A stretch of 64,000 nt of DNA from Tridacna crocea (GCA_943736015.1 OX031061.1:56550192-56614191), one strand, 5' to 3'. Numbered from the stretch's first letter, positions 24,508 to 36,545 are shown. Numbers and translations are program-made. The notes: generated from the letters alone by a model not told the origin.

Positions 24508-24895
24508 AGTTTATTTCATCAGCTTGTGGTTAATATAAAGAAATATTTGCCGAAAAAGGGAAAGGTATGCGAAAAAAACTAGTGCCGTAAGGCAAGAGTT
24601 ATTTTCGTGGACCTTTCCCTTTTGAGTCAAATATTTCTCCATATTAACCACAAGCTGATGAAATGAATTATATATTATATTTATTCTGATTATTTTGTCA
24701 ACGAATGCCACTTTTAAAACTAGTGATCTCAAGTAAATCAACCGGATAGCCGATATTTTAAAAAAAAGTAGTTCCAGATTTTCGATAGGAGGAAAATATT
24801 CACTATCACGGGAAAATAATTCCGCCCAGCTTAGTTTACGACATTTCTTTACCCATAACATATCTAAGAACAGAAACATGAAATATAATATTTAT
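24508..24895 (-). mobile_element. Family H element
   Basis: Arms TTTATTTCATCAGCTTGTGG / CCACAAGCTGATGAAATGAA plus the flank ending GAAACATGAAATATAATATT. The 122-codon minus-strand frame here is inside the repeat. Confidence 0.82.
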
Positions 24896-25692
24896 TGAAT
24901 ATCTTATTAGTAAGCTTTCGGGGTGCGGGGATAACATTTTCTATGGGTGAATTTGTGGCGAAAAACATGCAAAGCGGGAATGCCACGGCTAAATCGATGA
25001 CGCCAATTATAAACGCAAAAGATATTTGAACTGGATCACCGTCATTATGACGTTAAATCTCATTTTGTTGTTGTTGTGTCGTTATTATTACCACACGTTA
25101 AGTAGGACTCTACAGAACACAAAAATTGACTCCGAATGTCACCCATCAGAGAGGCCACGCTGACAACACGTGCTTATGATGGATTCATACAGACGTCACG
25201 TTTGCGTAGTTAGCTCTTGTCAGCTCTAACAACAGGTACCCTAACATCATATTTTGTTTGCATGCATTTTTGCAGATTAAGTCATTGAATACGGCTTTAA
25301 AAAGAAACGTCAAAACAACGTGCAAATGTTTACATTCTCATATTCGTTTACCTTAGGTACTCAAACAAGTAGGACAAAGTGAGTTATCGTTAGACCGATC
25401 AGTAAAGTTCGAGTCAAGTTTTCTTTTGTAACGCAAGGATCCGACTGAGATCGTTTTAAACGACAGGCAAAACTTTGCTGGCGCACTTGTCTGTGTATTG
25501 AACTATAACGAAGGAGGTATCGCAAAAAAATGCGGGTGCCATTCCTTCAACTGTCGGATGTTTTCTAAATGTTATATCCTATACGACAGAACCCGACACC
25601 GTTATCGGTAGAATGCTCTTGTACTAGTTGTTTTTCCGTTAACGAGTACTATGTCAATGCTGACGTTCATTTCCGGATGTCATACGGATAGG
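24896..25692. other. No gene or known repeat seen
   Basis: Unassigned, with a short TTGTTGTTGTTG-like tract near 25070. Confidence 0.35.
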
Positions 25693-26253
25693 GGCCCGTA
25701 TTCACCAACCATTCTTAAGGTAAGACCTGTGTAATGCACTTCCGGTGAAAATTCTAATTGGTTGATTGATAAGGATAAATAAAGATTTAGGCAGAAATAA
25801 TATTTTTGCACATTTCTGACCGTCAGAAATTCCGTTTATGTCTATCTTGAAATTATTTTTTGATCCTTTTGTTAGTTTTCTGAAAAGGGAGGTAATTATT
25901 ATCTCTTTATTTGAGAAAATAGTGGTTTTAGATTTATAAATGATTATTCAAAGAAGGAAAAAATGGAAAAAAAATGAAAAGGTGAAAGTAGTTCAATAAT
26001 ACTCATTTTTAATTATAGCTAATTTTACAGGATGATATTTTAGTGGAAATAGCTGTTTTCCATAACACAGGTCTTACCTTAAGAACGTCCTTTGTTTATT
26101 CTCCAGAATTTTCAAAATTTGTAAGTAACACAACTTCTGATTGGCTAAACCATTCGGTTTAGCCAATCAGAGGTTGTGTTACTTACAAATTTAGAAAACC
26201 TTGGAGAATAAGACCAAGACTATTCTCAAGAATGGTTTGTGAATATGGACCCA
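25693..26253 (+). mobile_element. Family B MITE carrying a nested family E element
   Basis: GGCCCGTATTCACCAACCAT at the left and GTGAATATGGACCCAGG at the right. The palindrome ACTTCTGATTGGCTAAACCA is near 26131. The E insert interrupts it after CCATTCTTAA. Confidence 0.88.
25719..26078 (+). mobile_element. Family E MITE, 360 bp, TTAA target
   Basis: Perfect 14 bp inverted ends GGTAAGACCTGTGT / ACACAGGTCTTACC, flanked by TTAA at 25715-25718 and 26079-26082. TTAA duplication is characteristic of piggyBac-type elements. It has no coding capacity, so it would be non-autonomous. Confidence 0.88.
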
Positions 26254-26575
26254 GGTCAACTTTTGAAACAATAACTAAGTGGTACGCCTGATTTTGTCGA
26301 GTCAGCAGAGTTGGTAGCTCACAAAGCCTAACTGACCTGTAAAAATCAAACTGCATTTATGCGCTTTTAATCTCGTGGCTAAATATAGTTCATTTGAATA
26401 CGTTACGGTGTATAAGTAGTTTGTGGTTGTTCAAACATGCATGCATCACATTGCGTGCTCGAATGCACGTACAGCTGCCTCTTTCAAAGTATGGTTGAAA
26501 ATAAATCATACATTTCTATCCTTTGTGGATGGATGTACGAGTTTTTTAACCTTTAACGTGCTGACGGTAATTTCA

Positions 26576-27226
26576 CCGTTTACCAAACAATCCTTTGCTC
26601 AAACGACCATGGGAACAAAGCTTTTTGGAAAAAGTGTGTGAAAAGGAGAAAATGCTGGTAATAGGCAGCTTCTCCTTTTTGTGCAATGTTTCCTACCATA
26701 TCATAGATAAATCCTTGACCTTGAACGTGATTCAATTTGTAGTGTGGGAAAAAACTTTCAATGTGAGCGATTCTGACATTTTTTCATTTGGTAAACAGTT
26801 AACTCTGTACCAAAGGATAACACTTTTGACTGGTTCACACTCAAAAGCACTTGCAGACGACAAAATGAATATGACTTTGACTTATTTCTGAAAGGGTAGA
26901 AATATTTGTGGTTACTAGTATTTTGTCCTTTCCCACAATGTTTTCAAAACGGTTTCTCCTCGCAGTCATTAAAACTTGGGTGTGATACAGGTTTAACTCT
27001 TTACCACATGAGAAAATTTTAGACTGGTCCAAGTTGAAAGCATTTGCAGATGACAAAATAAAGGTGACTAAAAAATAGAAAATTTGTTCTGGGAAGGGTA
27101 GAAAACACTGTGGGAAAAGGAGAAAATGCTGGTTACCAGCATTTTCTCCTTTTCCCATAGTGTTTTCAAAAGGCTTCTTTCTTATGTGGGTGTCAAAAGT
27201 AGGGATTGTGTGGTAATGGGTAAAAG
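26576..27226. mobile_element. Three abutting family A MITEs
   Basis: Cores are near 26664 (decayed), 26915 (one arm only) and 27136 (perfect). Junctions CAGTTAACTCTGTACC and AGGTTTAACTCTTTACC are shared borders. Confidence 0.85.
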
Positions 27227-27861
27227 CGATATGAGGACACTTTCTGTTCAGATCACACCGAGCCAACCAAACGCAACCTCAATACTATTGTATGTGTCTG
27301 CCTAGATTATCGAATCGCGTGGATCCAAGATCAGACCGCGTGTTCTGTGTAGTTTAATCCTGGTCTATACTGCATGCAGAGACCATCTACCGTCAACATT
27401 TTGTTAGTAAACAATATCAGTGTATGTTTGACGATATTTCCAGGTTATTTTCTATCACACCTATAACTGATGCCTATAGCCAGGTATACACCTAGCGTGT
27501 AAAGTGCTTGACTTGAAACCCGGAGGTCACCGGCTTTAAAATGATCGTAGTCTATTTTGCGACAAAATTAGACTCCCCCACCCCATCCCCTCTCTCTCTC
27601 TCTCTCTCTCTCTCTCAATGTTGAACATTTCACAACAATGATTATGTGGCTATGTGGCAGGGCAGCCAGAGGTTTGGAAAAAATACTATGCTAAGTGCAT
27701 ATAAAAAAAAAGCAGGAAAACATGGAATCTAGGCGCAAAGACCGCCCAGATATAGCTTTTGAAACGGAAAAAAAAACATACCAAAACACAAACATTGAAT
27801 CGACACAGACCTTTTACTCTAAATGTAGTTATTAGCGACGGCGACTGATGGGACAGATGGG
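27227..27861. other. Intergenic with CT microsatellite (27587-27616)
   Basis: A family C-like hairpin (TGGATCCAAGATCAGACCGC) lies at 27318. The CT tract is about 15 repeats. No gene is seen. Confidence 0.4.
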
Positions 27862-28088
27862 TTAACTCTTTACCACACGAGAAAGTTTTAGACTGGTCCA
27901 AATTGAAAGCATTTGCAGACGATAAAATAAAGGTGACGGAAAAATAGAAATTTGTTCTGGGAAGGGTAGAAAACACTGTGGAAAAAGGAGAAAATGCTGG
28001 TTACCAGCATTTTCTCCTTTTCCCACAGTGTTTTCAAAAGACTTCTTTTTCAGGGGCGTCAAAAGTAGGGATTGTGTGGTAATGGGTT
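27862..28088. mobile_element. Family A MITE
   Basis: TTAACTCTTTACCACACGAG ... GTGTGGTAATGGGTTAA. The core palindrome is GAAAATGCTGGTTACCAGCA. Confidence 0.92.
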
Positions 28089-28149
28089 AAGTGACACCAA
28101 TAAAAATTATGTATATGATAAAAAAGGTATGGTGACCGCTTTTCAGAAA

Positions 28150-28467
28150 GGCCGTTTACCCTTATCCTGCTAACCTGCTAAATAACTAAAACGAAATTTT
28201 CATTTCGATATCAAAAACTCAAATATTGCAATTTCAAAGTTATGCCTTGGGGAAAAATAATTCCTTATTACAATACAATACAATACAATTTATTCAGTAA
28301 TAAGGCCTCCGGCCTATGATACATGCATATATATATAAACGTTTTACAAACTACGTTAATTATTGGACAGTGTAGATCCAAGATCAGACTGCACGTCCTG
28401 TGCAGTCTGATTTTGATCTAAACTGTCCGCAAAAGGTCAGTAAGTCAGACTTAGTAGCCTAAGGGTT
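28150..28467 (+). mobile_element. Family C MITE interrupted by a small insert
   Basis: CCCTTATCCTGCTAACCTGC ... GCCTAAGGGTTGAA. An insert of about 100 bp (28265-28367: ACAATACAATTTATTCAGTA, AAGGCCTCCGGCC) breaks the body. Confidence 0.8.
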
Positions 28468-28967
28468 GAATGGCAAGGTCTTTTTGTTAACAACTATATG
28501 GCGACTTTAATTTAAATTCTTGGAGACAAAAATATCACAGTTTTCATTTTTCTATTGCTTAACTTTTGTTAAATCAAAATGTCACTTATTTTTTAATTCC
28601 ATTGATACGTCAAAAATAATCCTTGCTTATCGATTAATTTCAAAATAAGAACTCTACTGGCACGGTCTAAATATAGAAAAGACACCTTCTCTCGATACTA
28701 TATTTATATACTTTCTAATTAATCAGTATTTCAAAAAAGTCCCTTTTTTAATCCGCTTTCGTTAATCGCTGTTCTTTAATAAGTATTACAAACCATTTTT
28801 GTCTCAACTGCGTCTGCTTATTTACAGCCAAGTGTCAATCATATCTGGTCCATACCCAAAGATATTGCCTGCTGGTATACCAGCACACAGTACCACTTAT
28901 CCAAGAGACCAACGTTCGATTTCTGATGGCACCGATTCATAAGATAATACGTGCTGGCCTTCCCTTT
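28468..28967. other. No feature seen
   Basis: AT-rich intergenic sequence. Confidence 0.3.
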
Positions 28968-29195
28968 AACTCATTACTAAATCCGCTATTTTAGGTTTTG
29001 TCCAAATCCAAAGCATTTGCAGACGACAGAATAAAGGTGACTGAAAATTTGAAATTTATTTTGTGAAGGGTAGAAAACATTGTGGAAAACAAAGAGAAAA
29101 TGCTGGTTACCAGCATTTTCTCCCTTTTCCCACAATTTTTTCCAAAGGCTTCTTTCACAGGGTCGTCAAAAATAGGGATTGTGTGGTAACTTTTT
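28968..29195. mobile_element. Family A MITE
   Basis: TTTAACTCATTACTAAATCC ... GTGTGGTAACTTTTTAA. A partial right-arm remnant follows to about 29355. Confidence 0.85.
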
Positions 29196-29371
29196 AAGGG
29201 AAATGATGTTGGAAATACTGTGATAAAAGAATTATTCCGCAAAGTTTTCTAACCGTTCGATGCCAAATTCAACCATTGCAGCCAATTTTGATTTGTCGCC
29301 TGCAAATGCTTTGTATTTAGACAAGTTTAAATCTTTGTCGCTAGCTTATGAGTTATGTTTACAGATGTCAT

Positions 29372-29750
29372 GGGTCGCTTCAAAGTTGTCTGGGCATGTC
29401 ATATTTTTCGAAGATTCGGCCTGTCTTATGTGACGCATCACTCTCCTCGATATCGGGGAGACTGTAATAATACGCGCTATAAAGTAGCAACGGAGAAAAT
29501 GGCTTTGATCAATGCATACGTTTGAGGAAAAATCAAACCTGTTTTAGCTCCAGATTTCTCTAGCCTGCTGATCATAGCTGAGTGAATCGGACCAGGTAAC
29601 GTTTTATTGAGTAAACGTTTATTTTAGTTTGAAATTCAAAGTAACGGTTGTCGCGTAGAAATGTGGTCCGGTCCTGTGTACCCAGGATGCCAAAATTAGA
29701 TAGATGAGTATTTGTAGAATGCCATCTAGCGGGAGATAATGGTCGCTTCA
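29372..29750 (-). mobile_element. Family K element, reverse orientation
   Basis: TTCTTCGAAGATTC-like start and GAATGCCATCTAGCGGGAGA end. It matches the copy at 14202 in reverse. Confidence 0.8.
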
Positions 29751-29907
29751 ATATCAAGAAAAGGGTTTTAGAACACGTAAAAAGACTTGATTTATCTTGT
29801 ACAAATATTCATATAATTCGAGAAGGGCTTCGTAAAAATGCCAAGTTTAAAAATTAAATACGATCTTGAAAGGATAGATTAACTACGTACCGGTATACTA
29901 GATTTGC

Positions 29908-30310
29908 TCCCTACCACACTGTAATCACGAGGTTTAACGACTCAGAGGAAGATGTTTTTAAAACAATGCGTGAAAAGGAGAAAGTGATGGTAACCACCAT
30001 TTTCTTCTTTTCACACAATGTTTTTGTTGTTTCTAGACTTTCTAATTAAAGTCATGATTTGCGCCACATTTAGATAGTCGTCTGTTACTGTTTTGACCGT
30101 CCCCTGATTTTTTCGACCCCGACATAGAAGACTTTTGAAAACATTGTAGGAAAAGGAAAAAATGCTGGTAACCAGCATTTTCTCCTTTTCCCACAATGTT
30201 TTCTGTCCTGCAGGAAACAAATTTCAATTTTTGAGTTAGGTTTATTTTGTTGTCTGCAAGTGCTTTCAATTTGGACCAGGCTAAAATTGTGTTCTTACGG
30301 TAAAGGATTA
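29908..30310. mobile_element. Two family A MITEs
   Basis: The first core is GAAAGTGATGGTAACCACCA (symmetrical change from GCTGG to GATGG / CCATC-like). The second is the standard GAAAATGCTGGTAACCAGCA core, ending GTAAAGGATTAA. Confidence 0.82.
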
Positions 30311-30739
30311 AAAATGGGTAAGTGTAAAATGTTAGATATAATGCATTCTGGTTAAGAGTTAGATATGTACTTTTTCTACCATAAAGTAGCGAATAGTTTC
30401 GTTTTGGTCTTTTTCATTCATAAATAAACCATTTAGACTGAATGTCTCCTTTATTGTTTTATATCGCGCTGTTTACCGTTGGGTCATTGCTTTTCTTAGA
30501 ATTCTATTTCCGCCACTGTCTCGCTGTCTTACCATCTTAACAACCGATTCATGATGGTATTGCGGTAATTTTGTGTTTTATGAATATTAAGTCATGCTTT
30601 TCTGTTACTTATCGGGAAATAATGATGAATTATAACATTTGATCCTTCATGGTTGCGACCAGTGAAATTAACCGTGAATATTTCCGTAACTTTAGCTGAA
30701 GGCAGCAACACTAATTCCCGCAAAGTAGTTACCCAGGTA
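30311..30739. other. No feature seen
   Basis: Unassigned intergenic sequence. Confidence 0.3.
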
Positions 30740-31226
30740 AACAGTCTCTCTTGTGCTACGGATCATTCCCATTCACCTCTGTGGTTGGCTAAAAAAGTAG
30801 TCCGTCATCACTTGATCTTTCGTCATATGACCATAACTCAAAATGGCGACACAAACGCCGGTAAAAGAAAGACCAATATCGATTATTTGTGTAACCAAAA
30901 TGGCTGCGCCCATGAATGATGACAACAGTTTTGACACACCGATGGATCTAAGTTTGTAAGATTAAAAAACAAGTTATCGCCCTTTAAAAAACATTTAAGC
31001 TTTTCAGAGAATCCATATTTTTCACATTTCCTACCACTAAGTCTGATAGGCCGTATGCTGTTTGAACAGCACACAAAACAATCGATATTGGTCTTTTTTT
31101 CACCGGTGTTTGTGTAGCCATTTTGAGTTATGGTCATGTGACCAAAATATCAAGTGATGACGGACTTCTTTCTGAGCCCACTACATAGGTGAATGGGAAT
31201 GATCCGTAGTGCAAGAGAGAGTGTGG
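30740..31226. mobile_element. Foldback element with arms of about 150 bp
   Basis: CTCTTGTGCTACGGATCATT / AATGATCCGTAGTGCAAGAG mark mirrored ends, and ACCATAACTCAAAATGGC / GCCATTTTGAGTTATGGTC the inner arms. The frames on each strand are mirror shadows. Confidence 0.8.
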
Positions 31227-31306
31227 GTATGGCACGAGAAATTATCGAAAGCTACAGCAATGAATTTTGAAAGTTCAAAAAAGGGGGTTACAGGGATGAA
31301 ACAAAT

Positions 31307-31895
31307 AATTTTTTTTCCGGTGAAAGATCAGAATTTATTTCATGCTTTCCGGTAGGATACCGAGAAATAGCAGTGAAAATATTTTTCGATCTCACACCGG
31401 TACAACCAGTGAAAATACCGATTTTCACGTTCTTGTTGCCTAGGTAAATTGCGCGTGCCTAACAACCAGATGGGAAATATGACTTCATATACCTTACATT
31501 TCTCGTGCTTGACGTAATATTGTAATGCGTTACTATGCGGGAGGGGTACGCCACGGGGAATAACGGAAAAGAACTGTACTGGATTTTGATAAAGGTCCTC
31601 CCAGAAAGGGTTAAAAGCATGAAATGAATAGAATATTTGTTTTTTTCGGTGAAAGATCGAAATTTATTTCATCTCGTGAACACCATCGGTAATATTTTCA
31701 CTCGTGGCAGCGCCACTCGTGAAAATATTACCGATGGTGTCCACTCGTTGAAATAATTTTCGATCTTTCACCGAAAAAACCAAATATCCTCTATTTACTT
31801 CATCTCGCAAAACATCGTGCGTCACTCGTGAAAATATTACTGATGATGTTCACTCTATGAAATGATTTTCGATCTTTCACATAAAACAAAAATAT
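31307..31895 (-). mobile_element. Family G element plus adjacent G palindromes
   Basis: The body in reverse (ATTTCATGCTTTCCGGTAGG ... AAGCATGAAAT), then a palindrome CGGTGAAAGATCGAAATTTA ... TTTCGATCTTTCACCG, and a degraded further half copy. Confidence 0.82.
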
Positions 31896-31998
31896 CCTTC
31901 ATATATTTCATTCATGCTGTCTCCACTTTATGACTGGGTTTTTGTACTATATTGAAATGACTCATCTCTTATCCTATACTGCATGAATCTTACTGTTG

Positions 31999-32180
31999 AA
32001 CCCTTTATCAATCCATCCCTGATTTTAACGACTTTGAGGAAGAATTCTTCTGAAAGTATTGTGGGAAAAGGAGAAAATGATTACATGGTTGTTATGTTAT
32101 GTTCTCCTTTTCCCTAAATGTTTTCAAAGGCCGTCTTCTTCAGGGTCGTTTAATGTAGGGATTGTGTTGTAAAGAGTTAA
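31999..32180. mobile_element. Family A MITE, short
   Basis: AACCCTTTATCAATCCATCC ... GTAAAGAGTTAAG. The core centre is replaced by GATTACATGGTTGTTATGTT. Confidence 0.75.
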
Positions 32181-32423
32181 GTAAGATCAAGAAATAGCTG
32201 GAAGCTTTATCTATATCTTTATCCACTTGGATCTGGACAAACTTATACATCTAACAAGAACGATACTGAAAGGAAAAAGCTATTGCTAATTTGCAAATTT
32301 CTAGGTACATTGTCCTCAAGAATGATTTTTTTTTTCTCAGGAAACAATTAGAATATAATTTATAGACCAGCGTTTGAACTACTGCTTTTCTGGTTTTCCC
32401 TCTTATTCTTTATAGGATCATCG

Positions 32424-32955
32424 TTTCTCCCCGACAAAATTTTAGACTTGTCCAAATTGAAAGCATTTACAGGCGACAATTGAAAGTGACTGAAAATCTA
32501 AAATTTGTATTGGGAAGAGTACAAATCATTGTGGGAAAAGGAGAAAATGCTGATAACCAGCATTTTCTCCTTTTCCCACAATGTTTTCTACCTTTCCCAA
32601 ACAAAATTTCAATTTTCCAGTCACATATATTTTCTCCTCTGCAAATGCTTTCAATTTGGACCAGTCTAGAATTTAGTTGTTCGGTAAAGAGTTAATAAAG
32701 AGATAAATAAAGAAAACTGTGCTGCCTTAACTCATTACCAAACGACAATATTTTAGGGATGTCCAAATCGAAAGCATTTGCAGACGACAAAATAAAAGTG
32801 ACTGAAAATTTGAAATTTGTTTTGTGAATGGTAGAAAACATTGTGGGAAAAGGAGAAAATGCTGGTTACCAGCATTTTCTCCTTTTCCCACAATTTTTTC
32901 TAAGGGCTTCTTTCTCTTGGGCGTCAAAAGTAGGGATTGTGTGGTAATGGGTTAA
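32424..32955. mobile_element. Two family A MITEs
   Basis: The first ends TTCGGTAAAGAGTTAA at 32694. The second runs from TTAACTCATTACCAAACGAC (32728) to GTGGTAATGGGTTAA. Both cores are intact. Confidence 0.9.
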
Positions 32956-33248
32956 AGAAATACATTCGGTCTACAGGTAAGTAATGTTTGAAATATACTT
33001 TTGAAAGGTAAAGGTATAAACGAAAGATTGATAGCTGTTACCGACTGATTGAATAAAAACCCTCGTGTTCATTTTCATTCATAAGACAGAGAGGTAAACA
33101 CTCGGTTTTTATATCGGCTCGATACCCTGGCCAAGTTTTACTATTCAAATCTTACAGCCATTCATAAAACGCGAATTGAGTTACAATCTTTTTTCTCCCT
33201 ACCTTTCTCTTTATACCTGCTTCAAACCTTTACTAAACTATTCAGAGT
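32956..33248. other. No feature seen
   Basis: Unassigned spacer between family A copies. Confidence 0.3.
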
Positions 33249-33670
33249 TTAACTTTTTATCAAACAATCCCTGATTTTTACGACCCTGAGTTGGAAGCCT
33301 TTTGAAAACATTGTGGGAAAAGGAGAAAATGCTGGTAACCAGCATTTTCTCCTTTTCCAATAGTGTTTTCTACCCTGCTGGAAACAAATTTGAAATTTTG
33401 GGTTACATTTATTTTTTCGTCTGCAAGTGCTTTCCATTTGGACCAGTCTAAACTGTTGTCGTTTGGTAAACGGTTAAACAGTGCTGAGGGGAAAGGATTT
33501 TAAATGACATCGTAGGAAAAGCCGGCAATTACTTCGGCTAGCATTTTTCTCCCTTTTCCACATCATTTTATCAACTGTTCTAGAGATTCGAGTTCCATTC
33601 TATTTTTTGTCTGTGATTTTTTTTTTATGGACTAGTCTAAAATATTCTTGTAAAAAGTAAACAGTTATCC
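33249..33670. mobile_element. Two family A MITEs (second decayed)
   Basis: TTTAACTTTTTATCAAACAA ... GGTAAACGGTTAAA with an intact core. A degraded copy with the core GCCGGCAATTACTTCGGCTA follows. Confidence 0.8.
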
Positions 33671-33879
33671 TGCTGAACGGGATCTTACATGTATTTTGCG
33701 ATTAGATAAGGCGAAGATCAGTATACACATATGAGCAGCCTAATCTTTGGTCATTCTCTCCAATTCTCTGTTTACAAAATCTTGCATAATGCCAGTGAAC
33801 TTAAGGCAATGTGACCGTCAAACAAAATTACTTGGGTAGGATCTGGGTTAACAGTTACGAAATAAAATTAACACTTTTA

Positions 33880-34106
33880 AAACCTTTACCACACAATGAC
33901 GACTTTTGACGACATTGCAACAGAAGCCTTTTGAAAACATTGTGGGAAAAAGAAAAAATGCTGGTAACCAGCATTTTCTCCTTTTCCCACAATGTTTTCT
34001 ACTGTTCCCAAGACAAATTTTAGTTTTTTATTCACTTTAAATTGTCGTCTGCAAATGCTTTCAATTCCGACAATTCTAAAATTTTGTCGTTTGGTAAAGA
34101 GATAAG
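33880..34106. mobile_element. Family A MITE
   Basis: AAACCTTTACCACACAATGA ... GTTTGGTAAAGAGATAA, core near 33962. Confidence 0.9.
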
Positions 34107-34545
34107 CTGCCTAGTGCAAGTTAATAACCTCTTTTAAGGACAGTGTAGATCCAAGATCAAACTGCACAGATTGTTCAGTCCGATCTCAGTCTATATCTTT
34201 CATAACTGTTAATTTTTGAATAGTTAAACAAACTCTTAAAGACGAAAATTTCCAGTTCATTCGTTTATTGAAAATTTCCATTGAATTTCGTGAACAATCC
34301 AAGGGTATATATCCAATTAGATCAAGAAATTTCAGTTCAAGAGTTTTTCTGTCAGACCAGTTTGAACGTATATGAAACTGTGTGAATCTAGATCAGTCTA
34401 CATTTTCTGTATCTCCCGATCTTAACTTATGCCATCTAGCAAAACAACTTGTGGGACTCCTTTTCATACCGTTAACTCCCTGCATGACAAGAAAAACCTA
34501 AGACACTCTTACCCATAGTGTAGATATAACATCATACCGTACACA
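34107..34545. other. Intergenic with family C remnants
   Basis: GGACAGTGTAGATCCAAGAT (34140) and GTGAATCTAGATCAGTCTAC (34382) are decayed C cores. No gene is seen. Confidence 0.35.
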
Positions 34546-34554
34546 GTATTAGTT

Positions 34555-35056
34555 GCAAGGTAACGTGGCAGAGTACTGGAAACTTGTTCACGGCTGTGGT
34601 GAATCATATGGCCCTGAACAAAAAGCGAGGTGGCAGCGTGATTCGACACAGCCGTGAACAAGTTTCCAAGTCCCCTGCCACCTGACCGTACAACGAATTA
34701 ATTATACTGCAAAGTTTTACCCTTTAAAGGCGTAATAAGCAAAATTTTCCTGTTTTATTACCTCACGATTCGAGTATGCTGACGAAATAGAAATTCCCTT
34801 CTGAGTGCCCCAATTCAATGAAAACTGACGTCACTGGAAACTGACGTCACTGAAACGTGCAGTTTGGTGCATAAACGTGCAGTCTGGTGATTGATCGACG
34901 CCTCTATTTTGGATGCTGTGTTGCAAGTGTAGTGATGTTTAGGGGGCACTCAAAAGGAATACTGGCTTTATGTGGTTTTTGCCAGGGAACATGATATATA
35001 TGTTCCCGGCATGTTAACCGAGTAGATCACGAGAAATTTCTTTGCAGTATAATAAA
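34555..35056 (+). mobile_element. Family F composite
   Basis: An F1 palindrome (CGGCTGTGGTGAATCATATG ... GATTCGACACAGCCGTGAAC), then F2 from TAATTATACTGCAAAG to CTTTGCAGTATAATAAA. Confidence 0.82.
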
Positions 35057-35118
35057 ATCTGCAGTCTGATCTTTGACCAACACTTTCCAATATTTTCTGC
35101 AGACTGAACATGTCTTCT

Positions 35119-35345
35119 TTACTCTTTACCGGACAAAAACGTTTTTGACTTGTGTAAGGTGCAAGGATTTGCAGACGACAAATTGAATGCGCCTTAATTG
35201 ATTATAACAATTTTGGTAACATTAGAAAATATCGAGGGAAAAGAAGGTTACCATTATTTTTTCCTTTTCCTACAATGTTTAAAATGTTATTTTATTATTT
35301 TTCTCCACCGTCATGACAACACGAGGTTGCATGGCAAAGGGTTAA
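35119..35345. mobile_element. Family A MITE, decayed
   Basis: ACTCTTTACCGGACAAAAAC ... CATGGCAAAGGGTTAA. The core is GAAGGTTACCATTATTTTTT. Confidence 0.65.
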
Positions 35346-35550
35346 TTAACTATGCCGTGGAAGGGTCAACAAAAAAAAGGGGGTGGGGTTAACTTTGACA
35401 CTTAGAGAGAGATACTGATCTTTTTGATTACCAAACGATTGATTTTGAATAGATACAAACACTGTTTTCTTCATCTCCTGAATATCCGATAACTGGTTCA
35501 GGCGTATATTAGTTAACAAAGGTGATTCTGTATACAGAGTAATGTTGTAT

Positions 35551-36004
35551 TTAACCCATTTCCATTTAATTTATACTTTTGACGACCCTGAGAAAGAAAC
35601 CTTTAGAAAACATTGTGGGAAAAGGAGAAAATGCTGGTAACCAGCATTTTCTTCTTTTCCCACAATGTTTTCTACCCTTCACAAAATTAATTTTAAGTTT
35701 TTGATCACTGGTATTTTGTCGTCTGCAAATGCTTTCAATATGGACAAGCCTAAAATATTGTTGTTTGGCAATGAGTTAAGATTTTACCATACAGACCCAA
35801 GTTTTAGACCCTAAGAAAGAATGCTTTCGAAGACTTCCAGGGAAAAAGAGGAAAATGCTAAAATCAAGCAATTTATCTTTTTCACATGACGTTTTCAATC
35901 CATTCTTTGATAAAGCTCCTCATTCTAGCAAAAATGAAATTGTCGACTGCAAAAGCTTTGAATGTGAATGTGTTAAAACTGTCTTTCTGTAAGGCTTTAA
36001 AGGT
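35551..36004. mobile_element. Two abutting family A MITEs
   Basis: The first is intact (TTTAACCCATTTCCATTTAA ... GGCAATGAGTTAA). The second is degraded (TTTTACCATACAGACCCAAG) and runs into the L element. Confidence 0.78.
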
Positions 36005-36545
36005 GGCCCTTCAGATTTTTGGACGAAAATTTTACAAAAGTGCAAAAAAATCATCCTTAGACTCCCAAAGCCTTTTAATTTTCATTCATAAAACCCCAGT
36101 AGTCGAAAACCATCCAACAACATGAGAAATTAGAGATTTACTATGGCCCAGGTTGACACCAACGGGATACACATGCTATTTTTAGATGATCAATTCGCTC
36201 ATTTACTTACAGGAATACACAGAAGAAGCTTCAAACATAGCGTCCGAAGAAGACATTATGGAAAAAATTATTACATGTTTGTTATGATAGGGAATTTAAG
36301 CGTTATGAGTCACGTGCCGATCACTTGACATTCCCACAATGCTTTATTGATTTTTGGCGCGAAATCTAAAAATAGCTTAAGAGGCTACGTAGCCTTTTAA
36401 GGGAATACCATCAAAAAAGATTTTTTTTGTAATTTTCTGAATCTTAATTCTTGATGATTTGTATAATTATTTCATATGAATTTCAATGATATATATATTT
36501 TTTAATTTGGTGAGATGCAAAAATTCTAAATACCCACCTTTAAAC
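35994..36545 (-). mobile_element. Family L element, reverse copy
   Basis: TTTAAAGGTGGCCCTTCAGA at one end and AAATACCCACCTTTAAA at the other, the mirror of 15038-15593. The open frame 36143-36328 lies wholly inside. Confidence 0.78.

Noticed and set aside
24511-24879. 122-codon minus-strand frame
   Set aside because: It lies wholly inside a family H repeat and has no homologous use in the other H copies.
26841-27266. 141-codon minus-strand frame, the longest in the window
   Set aside because: It runs through family A palindromes. The same peptide phrases recur wherever family A occurs, on both strands.
30653-31137. Two opposing frames with similar peptides
   Set aside because: They are mirror translations of the foldback arms.
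36143-36328. 61-codon frame that might be a small gene
   Set aside because: It lies inside family L; the inverted homologue at 15038-15593 does not keep the frame.
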